A stretch of DNA of 59,926 bases from Candidatus Thorarchaeota archaeon AB_25 (GTDB taxonomy: Archaea; Asgardarchaeota; Thorarchaeia; Thorarchaeales; Thorarchaeaceae): positions 1 to 59,926 of the forward strand of contig MEHG01000003.1 of assembly GCA_001940705.1 (NCBI GenBank), read 5' to 3'. The stretch's first letter is position 1; each line of letters begins with the position of its first letter. Positions 24,678 through 31,859 of this stretch are shown here, in pieces. The notes under the pieces are model-generated. The model was not told where the DNA came from and ran no database searches. It worked only from the letters and a program-made list of their open reading frames with translations. Both the position numbers and the translations under genes were made by a program.

Positions 24678-25156
24678 TCGAGAACTTCTTTCACAGCTTG
24701 TTCATATTTACATCAGTTCACACGTTATATGTGTGAATGGCGCCTTTATTGTGAACACTCTGGGAGAAACAGACTTCTTATCGTCTTAATGGTAGAACAG
24801 AGGCATGATATGTGCTATGATACCTGTGAATAGACACACCCCTTCGTTTCCTGTGGAAATGAGTAAGAAGACATATGAAATGGTTACACGCTCATTCACA
24901 AGAATCATAGATTAGTGAATGAAGAAACGACTGGAGAATACCGTTTTTTCGAAGAAATAAGGGCTCATATTGCTCTTTTACCGTCAAAAAGACCTGACAG
25001 GACGTCAGCACAGCAAAAACAAGGCGGACGAGTTCTATATGTGTACAGACACACTATGTAGCTCTTATCTCAGTATAGATAATTCACATACTCACACTTA
25101 TTTGGAATTTCATTCTATTCGATTGTGAATAGTTACAGGTATAGGAGACAATCGGT
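24678..25156. other. 479-bp intergenic region with inverted repeats and TGTGAA/TTCACA motifs
   Basis: No credible gene. It holds TTCACAC-N7-GTGTGAA (24717-24737) and TCATTCAC-N15-GTGAATGA (24892-24922), a CTGAC-N5-GTCAG repeat (24994-25008), and further TGTGAA/TTCACA copies near 24750, 24826, 25082 and 25122; the last, TGTGAATAG, repeats the one at 24826. It lies upstream of a winged-helix protein gene, so it may be its control region. Confidence 0.5.
24717..24737. promoter_or_regulatory. Perfect inverted repeat, operator-like
   Basis: TTCACAC-GTTATAT-GTGTGAA: 7-bp arms with an AT-rich 7-base spacer, the shape of a dimeric regulator site. It lies 40 bases after the nucleotidyltransferase stop, so it could also mark a 3' end. 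Confidence 0.4.
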
Positions 25157-25786
25157 TTGGCTAGCGAAGACAGGACTAACTATGTCTATGAGTTCACTTA
25201 CAGTTCAGCACCAGGTCTTCGTGAGATATTCCAATGCAAATACGTCAAACCAGATGAAGCACTTAACAGGTTCAGAAAGATCCTGGCTTTGACTGAGTCG
25301 CCTTTTGATTTCAAAATTATCGTGTCTGATGAAACAATGGGAGAGGAATCCAGCTTTCAGGTAAAGGGCGGTAGTATAGAGGAGATGTTCGTCAAGTTCA
25401 AGGTCTTTTTGGAAACAAGTACAGGGTTCGTCTTTGAGCCAGTCAGTGAAGAGATTTCAGAGGTCGGACTTGAGGACACCCGATTTGAGTCTATGAGCAA
25501 TTATGACAAGATGCAGGTGATAATCTATGCATCCTTCAAGCATGGTAAGTTCTCCTCGCTTGATGTCACTGAAATCTACCAAGACTCCTTTAGTGAAGGT
25601 CTTCCAAAGAGTACTGCCTCTACCTATCTAGCAAGAATGTGGAACAATGGCAAAGGCCATCTAGAACGGTATGGAAATCGTTCTGGTTACACGTATCGAC
25701 TTAGAACTGAGATTGCTGAGGTCCAGAAAGAAACTGATAGAGCAGAGGAACTTCTGGCTGCCATACAGATGCGAGTCAGGGATTGA
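25157..25786 (+). CDS. Winged-helix-like protein, unknown
   Basis: 209 residues from a TTG start. The C-terminal part (about 118-185) looks like a winged helix: NYDKMQVIIYASFKHGKFSS, then STASTYLARMWNNGKGHLE and a beta wing GNRSGYTYRLR. The N-terminal 110 residues form an alpha/beta region with no family I recognise; it could be an effector or dimerisation domain. Probably a DNA-binding regulator. The 479-bp upstream region is rich in inverted repeats, consistent with autoregulation, which is an inference. Confidence 0.65.
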   Translation: MASEDRTNYVYEFTYSSAPGLREIFQCKYVKPDEALNRFRKILALTESPFDFKIIVSDETMGEESSFQVKGGSIEEMFVKFKVFLETSTGFVFEPVSEEISEVGLEDTRFESMSNYDKMQVIIYASFKHGKFSSLDVTEIYQDSFSEGLPKSTASTYLARMWNNGKGHLERYGNRSGYTYRLRTEIAEVQKETDRAEELLAAIQMRVRD

Positions 25787-25826
25787 ATTCAGGTCATTGC
25801 ATAACCCATGTTCAAACCCTATCATC

Positions 25827-25844
25827 TTGATCATTATAGATCAA
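25827..25844. terminator. Palindrome between convergent genes
   Basis: TTGATC-ATTATA-GATCAA at the meeting point of the winged-helix gene and the saccharopine dehydrogenase gene, overlapping the latter's stop. It could serve as a 3'-end hairpin for both. Confidence 0.35.
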
Positions 25845-27150
25845 ATGTCTTCTCGTCCATCTTAATATCGAGTATTTCTAATTCTTGGAGGATTGGTTCA
25901 TAGATTTCTGGGATTATGGGTCTGTGAACACCAGTCAATGTAATTTTCCCATCTAGGATCATCTTACTAGCTATTGCAACTGGAAGAGCCACTGTCCTTG
26001 ACATTGAACTGTCCCCATTTGGAATACCATAGTCGATGAGTGTGGATGTGATTTTCTGTTTCTTGTCTGGGTATTCTGCTATGAATTCGTGGTGCATGAT
26101 AATCATGTCACGTTCACCAGGTGCATATTGTAGCTTCTCTTCAAAGAGATTGCAGAGTGCATCTAGGATTGTGTTGGTACCTGAAGGAATCTGTTTTTCT
26201 TCAAACAAGCCTAACCATTCTAGGCGTGTCATAATCGAGTCATCGGGTTCAATCTTACAAGCTTTAGCCACCGCAGACTTTACATCTGAATCGCTGGTTG
26301 ATGTTAGTTCTCGTATGAGGTCGGCATATGTTATTCCCTCAAGAGACCGTTCTTCTATGTCTAAAAGACCCAAATCTGCAATCTTGTCTAATGTCCTACA
26401 CCATCCCATATTCCTGAATGTCCCACGGAGCATAGTCTTTGTTTCTTGAATATTATAGATATCGATGTAGGAGAGGCTATCACGGTTCGGATATCCTTCA
26501 AAGGTGCCCATACCAGGAACTTCCATGGGTTCACAGCTCTCAAAGAGCTCAGAACCAGGGATTTTGACCTCTTTTCCATCACGGCGGAACTGTGCATCGT
26601 TTCGACCAGCTAGGAGTACTCCCCGTGGGCTCCAGGACAGTTTGTAGCCATATGGATTGTTATTCGCATCAGGAGCTGGAAGGCCTCCTGTGAAAGAGGT
26701 GAAGCTTACAATCTTTCCATTGTTGTTGTGAACGTCATCAATGATTTTCATGGCGCTCATATGATCAATGCCTGGGTCAACTCCACATTCATTAAGGAGT
26801 AGAATTCCGGCTTTATTCGCATCATCTTCGAGAGCTTTCATTTCATCTGAGATGTATGAAGTAGTGCAGAAGTGCGTCTTGTGTCTTATAGCAACTTTAG
26901 CAGCTTTCACATGAAATATGTAAGGTAGTAAAGAACAGACAAGGTCAACTTTCTGGGTTAGCTTTTCTAGGAGCTCATCATCTTTTACTATATTGAAGGC
27001 TACAGCTTCGGTGTTGTCGCAACCCTCAATTAGACGTTCAGCTTTGCTTATTGTGCGACTTGCGACAATGACATGGAAGCCATTGTCGGACAGATATTGT
27101 ATGTATGGGCGAGCAACAAGCCCTGCACCCAAGCACAGTACTTTCTTCAT
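25834..27150 (-). CDS. Saccharopine dehydrogenase (glutamate-forming), SDH
   Basis: 438 residues, like the C-terminal SDH half of eukaryotic AASS and yeast Lys9. N-terminal Rossmann motif VLCLGAGLVARPYIQYL (4-20), CSLLPYIFHVKAAK, LLNECGVDPGIDHMSAM and the SFTGGLPAPDANNNPYGYKLSW motif that is diagnostic of saccharopine reductase/dehydrogenases. It splits saccharopine to glutamate and aminoadipate semialdehyde, or acts in reverse in synthesis. A strong AGGAGGAT ribosome site precedes the ATG. It follows the LKR gene by 14 bp on the same strand, so the two subunits of the lysine-saccharopine route are co-expressed. Confidence 0.92.
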   Translation of the reverse strand: MKKVLCLGAGLVARPYIQYLSDNGFHVIVASRTISKAERLIEGCDNTEAVAFNIVKDDELLEKLTQKVDLVCSLLPYIFHVKAAKVAIRHKTHFCTTSYISDEMKALEDDANKAGILLLNECGVDPGIDHMSAMKIIDDVHNNNGKIVSFTSFTGGLPAPDANNNPYGYKLSWSPRGVLLAGRNDAQFRRDGKEVKIPGSELFESCEPMEVPGMGTFEGYPNRDSLSYIDIYNIQETKTMLRGTFRNMGWCRTLDKIADLGLLDIEERSLEGITYADLIRELTSTSDSDVKSAVAKACKIEPDDSIMTRLEWLGLFEEKQIPSGTNTILDALCNLFEEKLQYAPGERDMIIMHHEFIAEYPDKKQKITSTLIDYGIPNGDSSMSRTVALPVAIASKMILDGKITLTGVHRPIIPEIYEPILQELEILDIKMDEKTFDL

Positions 27151-27164
27151 TCTTAGTTATCCTC

Positions 27165-28466
27165 CTATGGAAGGTATTGTTCTAGATATTGGAATTTCTC
27201 TGTGAGCTTTCCTCGGTAAACAATCACAGCATCTTTGAACTCCCGAGGTAATTCAAGATCTGAGAAAGGTACAGTAAAGTCTGCACCAGCAAGAGCTGGG
27301 ATGAAATCAAGAAGTGTTTCACTAAATGATGTAGATGATTCACGTGGGAGCTCGCAAGGGAGATTGTCAACAGCCATAACGACTGGTCCCTCACCTTCTA
27401 CACCCAATTGTGCTCGATTCTCATCAATAATGTAGGTATATGCAGGTCTATCTGCACTTGTGCATTTGACAGTGAATTCTATTGCGCCTCCAATATCACA
27501 GGAGATGTCTCCTACCACCTGGAGCTTCCGATTATCCTCTTTCCAATGAGTACGTATGAAATCAAGAGTCACTAACCGGGGGGACTTGTTGGTCCAATAA
27601 ATACAGTTCATCAATACTGTGATGTAAGGAACATGTTTGTGGAATACTCCACTGTACTTTGTTTTTCCATTCTTGTAGTAGTCTTGGAGATTGAACTCTG
27701 CGGAGGGGTCTTTGGGTTCAACCATGTGCTCTTCCTTGAAAACACACTTGTAGAGTAGGTTAGATTCGGGTGTTAATTCAGGTAGTTCCTCTGGATTGAC
27801 TGTCTTGTGTGGGAGAATATCAAAGATCTCTTGGGCACCTCTAGAAACATTCCCATAACCTGCGAACCCAACCACAAAGGGTGTTAGTTCTTTGGGAAGT
27901 CCTTGTTCTTTGATTCTCTCTCCAAGAAGCTCAAACTCCTCCTTTAGTTCGTCAAGTTCTCGTATTTCCAGAGTGGTTTTCATCTCGGCGAATGGATTAG
28001 GTTTAATCCCTCTTGATTCTAGACGGTCACCAAGAACTCGAAGAGTATCTGAGATTCCTGCCATACCAGCCCAATTGCCAAAGTAGATCAGCCTTCGACC
28101 TTTGTCATCGACTACACGTTCGTAGTCTATTAGTGTGGCTCCAACATCTAAGATTTGTTTTAGCATGGGCATATTCTTGTTTTGGCCTTTGATTGTATGG
28201 CTGAAGAATATGTATACAATATCTTTCTCGAAAGTATCAATGGGCATCTCCTTTATTCCCATGATAATAGGCACACCACTTCCTTTCAGAGGTATGATAT
28301 CAGCCCTATCAATACTATATTCATCTTCTGAGAACGCACGTTGATTGCTCGGTTCTAGTACAAAGTCAATGCCATGTTTATCGCGAAGTACTCTAACATG
28401 ATCGGGCACTAACGGAACTCGAGTTTCAAATGCTTTCTTTTCCTTCCTAAGTCCAATCCTGTTCAA
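27165..28466 (-). CDS. Lysine-ketoglutarate reductase (LKR; saccharopine-forming)
   Basis: About 433 residues, matching the N-terminal LKR half of eukaryotic AASS. The opening IGLRKEKKAFETRVPLVPDH corresponds to the AASS start (IRREDxNxWERRAPLxPxH). FFSHTIKGQNKNMPML, DYERVVDDKGRRLIYFG and VVGFAGYGNVSRGAQEIF (nucleotide-binding) follow, as do VVGDISCDIGGAIEFT motifs. I chose a TTG at 28466 because GGAGG stands 7 bases before it; an ATG at 28577 would add 37 unconserved residues. It condenses lysine and 2-oxoglutarate to saccharopine. LKR and SDH are fused in animals and plants but separate and adjacent here. Four copies of a 12-bp palindrome start 117 bp upstream. Confidence 0.9.
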   Translation of the reverse strand: MNRIGLRKEKKAFETRVPLVPDHVRVLRDKHGIDFVLEPSNQRAFSEDEYSIDRADIIPLKGSGVPIIMGIKEMPIDTFEKDIVYIFFSHTIKGQNKNMPMLKQILDVGATLIDYERVVDDKGRRLIYFGNWAGMAGISDTLRVLGDRLESRGIKPNPFAEMKTTLEIRELDELKEEFELLGERIKEQGLPKELTPFVVGFAGYGNVSRGAQEIFDILPHKTVNPEELPELTPESNLLYKCVFKEEHMVEPKDPSAEFNLQDYYKNGKTKYSGVFHKHVPYITVLMNCIYWTNKSPRLVTLDFIRTHWKEDNRKLQVVGDISCDIGGAIEFTVKCTSADRPAYTYIIDENRAQLGVEGEGPVVMAVDNLPCELPRESSTSFSETLLDFIPALAGADFTVPFSDLELPREFKDAVIVYRGKLTEKFQYLEQYLP

Positions 28467-28582
28467 TGATTGTCCTCCATTTTTCAGCTCAAGTTGGATG
28501 TGGTCCTGAAGCCGTGGGCGAAAATACCCCGCTTTAACCTTTCCTTGTCGGCTAGGTGTTGTATTACTAGCACTCAAAATCG

Positions 28583-28594
28583 GAACACGTGTTC
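28583..28594. promoter_or_regulatory. GAACACGTGTTC palindrome, copy 1
   Basis: A perfect 12-bp palindrome 117 bp upstream of the LKR start, between the divergent LKR and small hypothetical gene. It is identical to three further copies within 660 bp. Likely an operator for a dimeric regulator. Confidence 0.65.
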
Positions 28595-28906
28595 TTCAAG
28601 TGGTTGTTTCAGTTGACTTCGTATTTGTATCTATATGATTGCCAGCATGCAAGACGAACAAATGCCAGACGTGTTGCATTCACAAAGGAGCTCTATGGCT
28701 ATTATTACACTTGGAAAACAAAATCTGGAGTCAAACAGAAACGAAAACCAGGTCTCTTGGACGAGTGTCCTGGTGCTGAGGCTGTAGCAGACTCAGCTAT
28801 CCTGGTTCCTTTAGAACATCGTGTGATTTTTGATGCGTTATTCAAGATGTATGATGATATTCTCAAGCTAAAGATCTACGAAGTTGTTCAGGAACTGGTA
28901 TGGTAA
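28589..28906 (+). CDS. Conserved-looking small protein, unknown
   Basis: Up to 105 residues; the true start is unclear, because the nominal GTG lies inside the palindrome at 28583-28594. In-frame TTG codons downstream would give about 85-100 residues. The convincing part begins at RRTNARRVAFTKELYGYYYT and continues with a lysine-rich KTKSGVKQKRKPGLLDECPG, then SAILVPLEHRVIFDALFKMY and a hydrophobic C-terminal helix. It has the look of a compact alpha/beta protein, not a shadow. It is flanked on both sides by GAACACGTGTTC palindromes, so it is probably part of the same control circuit. No function assigned. Confidence 0.5.
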   Translation: MFFKWLFQLTSYLYLYDCQHARRTNARRVAFTKELYGYYYTWKTKSGVKQKRKPGLLDECPGAEAVADSAILVPLEHRVIFDALFKMYDDILKLKIYEVVQELVW

Positions 28907-28916
28907 TTGAATCTTC

Positions 28917-28928
28917 GAACACGTGTTC
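28917..28928. promoter_or_regulatory. GAACACGTGTTC palindrome, copy 2
   Basis: Identical to copy 1; 10 bases after the stop of the small hypothetical gene. Its right flank TGAA is shared with copy 3. Confidence 0.65.
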
Positions 28929-28934
28929 TGAATA

Positions 28935-28950
28935 GTATTACTTGTAATAC
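28935..28950. repeat. GTATTAC-family palindrome, copy 1 (perfect)
   Basis: GTATTACTTGTAATAC, a perfect 16-bp palindrome and the cleanest member of a family found in most gaps between 28.9 and 41.2 kb. Confidence 0.6.
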
Positions 28951-28979
28951 AGTAGGGTTCTGGCTTTGATCTAGCCCTA

Positions 28980-28991
28980 GAACACGTGTTC
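28980..28991. promoter_or_regulatory. GAACACGTGTTC palindrome, copy 3
   Basis: Identical to the other copies; 63 bases from copy 2 (six helical turns centre to centre), which would put both on one face of DNA. It is about 80 bases upstream of the iorA TATA box. Confidence 0.65.
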
Positions 28992-29063
28992 TGAAAACAT
29001 TCGAACCCCCTTGTTTCCACTAGAGATTATTAATAAATATCTAATCGGTCAAATATCAAAAAG

Positions 29064-29073
29064 TATATATAAG
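29064..29073 (+). promoter_or_regulatory. TATA box, probable iorAB promoter
   Basis: TATATATAAG preceded by AAAAAG, a good archaeal BRE/TATA context in an AT-rich trough. Transcription would start near 29095. Confidence 0.5.
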
Positions 29074-29226
29074 CGTTTTAATAGCCATTATCTATCTCCA
29101 TTTTTATAACATATAATAATACCCGCCAAAAGACCATTCCATAGGATCTCTCGAGTGGAAGCCAAGGGGTGTTATGTAGATACATTACCAGGGACTACCA
29201 AGATGGGGTTAGCACAATATCAACTA

Positions 29227-29238
29227 GAACACGTGTTC
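29227..29238. promoter_or_regulatory. GAACACGTGTTC palindrome, copy 4
   Basis: Identical to the others; downstream of the predicted iorA transcription start and 88 bases before the TTG start, where a bound protein would block elongation. Confidence 0.65.
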
Positions 29239-29325
29239 CAAGTATGAAAAGCTTTGTCCAATACCGCAAGACTGATACAGCACACTCAATTCAAACCGAA
29301 GCATCCATACACGGAGGATCAGTGA

Positions 29326-31218
29326 TTGGCGAAGCCCAAGGAACTTCTTGAGGATAAACCAGGGAAGGAGATTCTTCTTCTTGCCAATGAAGCAATTGCT
29401 CGAGGTGTACTAGAGGCAGGTGTTAGATTAGTTGCACTCTATCCTGGCACACCAAGTAGTGAGATTGGAAACAACCTAACATTCATGGCTCCACACATTC
29501 CCAACTTCTACTTTGAATTCAGTACAAACGAGAAGGTTGCCATGGAAGTAGCTGGTGCTGCTGCGGTCGCAGGTGTGAGATCCATGATGGTCTGCAAAGG
29601 TCCAGGTCTCAACGTTGCTGCTGACCCATTCTTCTCATTGGCATATGTTGGTGTTCGTGGAGGAATGGTAATTGTTGTGGCTGATGACCCGAGTATGTGG
29701 AGCTCACAGAACGAGAACGATAGCAGGTACTATGCATTAATGGGAAACATGCCAATGATGGAACCTGCAGATCCCATAGAAGCAAAATCTATGCTACTCG
29801 AGGCTTACAAATTCTCAGAAAAACTTGAACTTCCAGTGCTTTTCCGTACCACGACAAGAGTAAATCATTCACGAGCTCCCGTGAAATTTGGGAAGATTCT
29901 CTCACGTCCAGATAAGGTCGAGTTTGAAAAGGAACCATTTCGGTTTGTCCCAGTTCCATCCGTTGCACGCAAGCGACATCCATGGCTTCTCGGACAGATA
30001 GATATCGCACGTAAATTATCAGAGAAAAGCCCCCTGAACTTTACTGAGGGTAAAGGTGATCTTGGAATCATCACCTGTGGTGTTTCATACAATTATGTTG
30101 TTGAAGCATTATCATACATGAAAATCAAGGCAGAAATCCTGAAGCTTGGAATCACCCACCCAGTTCCAGAGAAGATGATCACAGATTTTCTACGTCGTCA
30201 TAAACAAGTACTGATTGTTGAAGAACTAGAACCATTCCTTGAAACACATGCACGACGACTGGCTCATCTCAATAAAGTCACTGTGGAAATTCTCGGTAAG
30301 GAACAAGGAATTTTTTCGCGTACCTACGAGTACAGTCCAAGGATTGTGATGGACGCACTAAAGGAAGTTACTACATGTAATACACCTATTAACTGGGAAG
30401 AAATCGACAAGAAAGTCCAAGAAATACCTGACCTACCTCCAAGACCTCCACTTCTATGCGCTGGATGTCCACACAGAGCTACCTACTATGCAATCAAAGC
30501 TGCAACAAGAGGGAAGGCAATCTACCCATCTGATATTGGCTGTTACACGCTGAGTATTGCTCCACCATTGGAAACTGCAGACATACTGTTCGATATGGGA
30601 TCTTCAATAACCACTGCATGTGGTCTTGCTGAAGTCACAGACCAAGATGTTGTTGCCACAATTGGTGATAGCACGTTCTTCGCTTCTGGTCTTCCAGGTA
30701 TTGTAAACGCAGTCTACAACCAACATCGGATTTGTGTAGTGGTACTTGATAACCGAACCACGGCAATGACTGGTCACCAACCTCATCCTGGTACTGGAGT
30801 GACTGGTATGCAAAAAGAGGTTCCACCTCTGGATATAGCAGAAGCATGCAAGGGTCTAGGCGTTAAATATGTGAAGACTGTTGAACCGTTCGAATCAATA
30901 GCAGGTCTGGTTGCTGAGGTTCGTGAGATGGTCAAGTGGGCCAGAAAGAATCATAGTCCTGCAGTATTAGTATCGATAGAACCGTGTGCACTTCTTACTG
31001 CTGCTGATCGTCGACGTGCTGGTGAATTCCCACCCAAATACTACGTTGACTTAGAGATATGCAATGCATGCAAACGATGTCTCAATCGTCTTTCCTGTCC
31101 TGCTATGTACTTGGACCCAGAAACAGAACAGGCAGTGATAGACGAAACCCTATGCAACCTCTGTGGAACCTGTGTTTCCGTTTGTCCACAAGGTGCAATA
31201 AAACAGGAGGATGCATAA
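29326..31218 (+). CDS. iorA: Indolepyruvate ferredoxin oxidoreductase, alpha subunit
   Basis: 630 residues, full length. It oxidises aryl pyruvates from aromatic amino acid transamination to aryl-acyl-CoA with reduction of ferredoxin. N-terminal pyrimidine-binding domain with ALYPGTPSSEIG (39-50) and VCKGPGLNVAADP, central domain, then the TPP-binding part with CAGCPHRA, IGDSTFFASGLPG and VVLDNRTTAMTGHQPHPG. The C-terminus has two 4Fe-4S clusters (CNACKRC and CNLCGTCVSVCP). TTG start with GGAGG 8 bases before. It is followed by iorB with the same frame spacing as in other archaea. The promoter carries the palindromes described above. Confidence 0.95.
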   Translation: MAKPKELLEDKPGKEILLLANEAIARGVLEAGVRLVALYPGTPSSEIGNNLTFMAPHIPNFYFEFSTNEKVAMEVAGAAAVAGVRSMMVCKGPGLNVAADPFFSLAYVGVRGGMVIVVADDPSMWSSQNENDSRYYALMGNMPMMEPADPIEAKSMLLEAYKFSEKLELPVLFRTTTRVNHSRAPVKFGKILSRPDKVEFEKEPFRFVPVPSVARKRHPWLLGQIDIARKLSEKSPLNFTEGKGDLGIITCGVSYNYVVEALSYMKIKAEILKLGITHPVPEKMITDFLRRHKQVLIVEELEPFLETHARRLAHLNKVTVEILGKEQGIFSRTYEYSPRIVMDALKEVTTCNTPINWEEIDKKVQEIPDLPPRPPLLCAGCPHRATYYAIKAATRGKAIYPSDIGCYTLSIAPPLETADILFDMGSSITTACGLAEVTDQDVVATIGDSTFFASGLPGIVNAVYNQHRICVVVLDNRTTAMTGHQPHPGTGVTGMQKEVPPLDIAEACKGLGVKYVKTVEPFESIAGLVAEVREMVKWARKNHSPAVLVSIEPCALLTAADRRRAGEFPPKYYVDLEICNACKRCLNRLSCPAMYLDPETEQAVIDETLCNLCGTCVSVCPQGAIKQEDA

Positions 31219-31219
31219 A

Positions 31220-31837
31220 ATGGAGAGCAATAATAGTAATACAATAAACATTGCAATCACAGGAGTAGGTGGACAGGGGGTTCTAACTCTTGCAGAAATC
31301 TTAGCAAAGGCAGCTCTCCAATGCGGTTTCAATGTTCGTGTAGGAGAGATTCATGGAATGGCTCAACGAGGAGGTCATGTTGTCTGCACTGTACGTGTGG
31401 GTGAGAATGCCAAGGGTCCAATCATTGACCCAGGCTCTGCTCATCTTCTTGTTGGTTTTGAACCAGTTGAAACTCTTAGAGAGATTCAACTAGTGAAACA
31501 AGGTGGTTGTGTTTTGATGAGTTCACATGTTCAATATCCTGTTGCAGTTTCAATGGGACAAGCTGAATATCCTGACCATGAAGAGATAATCAAAACCATG
31601 AACAAGTACACTGACAAGATAATCGAATTTGACGCTCTAGAACTTGCACTGAAAGCAGGAAGCTCTCGATCACTCAATATGGTCATGTTAGGAGCTATCA
31701 TTGGTACTGGCTTAGTACCAATCACGGAAAAAGCTGCAATTGAAGTTGTCAGCGCTACCTTTCCTAAGAAATTTGAAAAAATCAATATTGGTGCTACCAA
31801 ATTGGGATTTGAAATGGCAACAGCCTGTAAGAAATAG
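31220..31837 (+). CDS. iorB: Indolepyruvate ferredoxin oxidoreductase, beta subunit
   Basis: About 205 residues. NIAITGVGGQGVLTLAEILA is the classic nucleotide-binding start of the gamma/beta domain, followed by GEIHGMAQRGGHVVCTVR. It partners IorA in the cytoplasm. I chose the ATG at 31220 because GGAGG stands 9 bases before it, rather than the ATG at 31211 that lies against the site. The ribosome site lies inside the end of iorA, so the two are coupled. Confidence 0.94.
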   Translation: MESNNSNTINIAITGVGGQGVLTLAEILAKAALQCGFNVRVGEIHGMAQRGGHVVCTVRVGENAKGPIIDPGSAHLLVGFEPVETLREIQLVKQGGCVLMSSHVQYPVAVSMGQAEYPDHEEIIKTMNKYTDKIIEFDALELALKAGSSRSLNMVMLGAIIGTGLVPITEKAAIEVVSATFPKKFEKINIGATKLGFEMATACKK

Positions 31838-31842
31838 TCATC

Positions 31843-31856
31843 TAATACTAGTATTA
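31843..31856. repeat. GTATTAC-family palindrome, copy 2
   Basis: TAATACTAGTATTA, perfect over 14 bp, exactly in the 22-bp gap between the convergent iorB and hypF stops. With its flanks, CTAATACTAGTATTACAATT, it is identical save one base to the copy at 38695-38714. Confidence 0.55.
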
Positions 31857-31859
31857 CAA

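Larger units (their letters stand above)
28907..29325. other. 419-bp regulatory region upstream of iorA
   Basis: No gene. It carries palindrome copies at 28917-28928, 28980-28991 and 29227-29238, a 16-bp palindrome at 28935-28950, an AT-rich stretch (29010-29120) with a strong TATA box (TATATATAAG, about 29064-29073), and a leader of some 230 bases before the iorA start, in which copy 4 lies. Confidence 0.6.

Noticed and set aside
29169-29351. Small open frame upstream of iorA
   Set aside because: It overlaps the palindrome and the iorA start, has no ribosome site and no protein-like pattern; read as leader.
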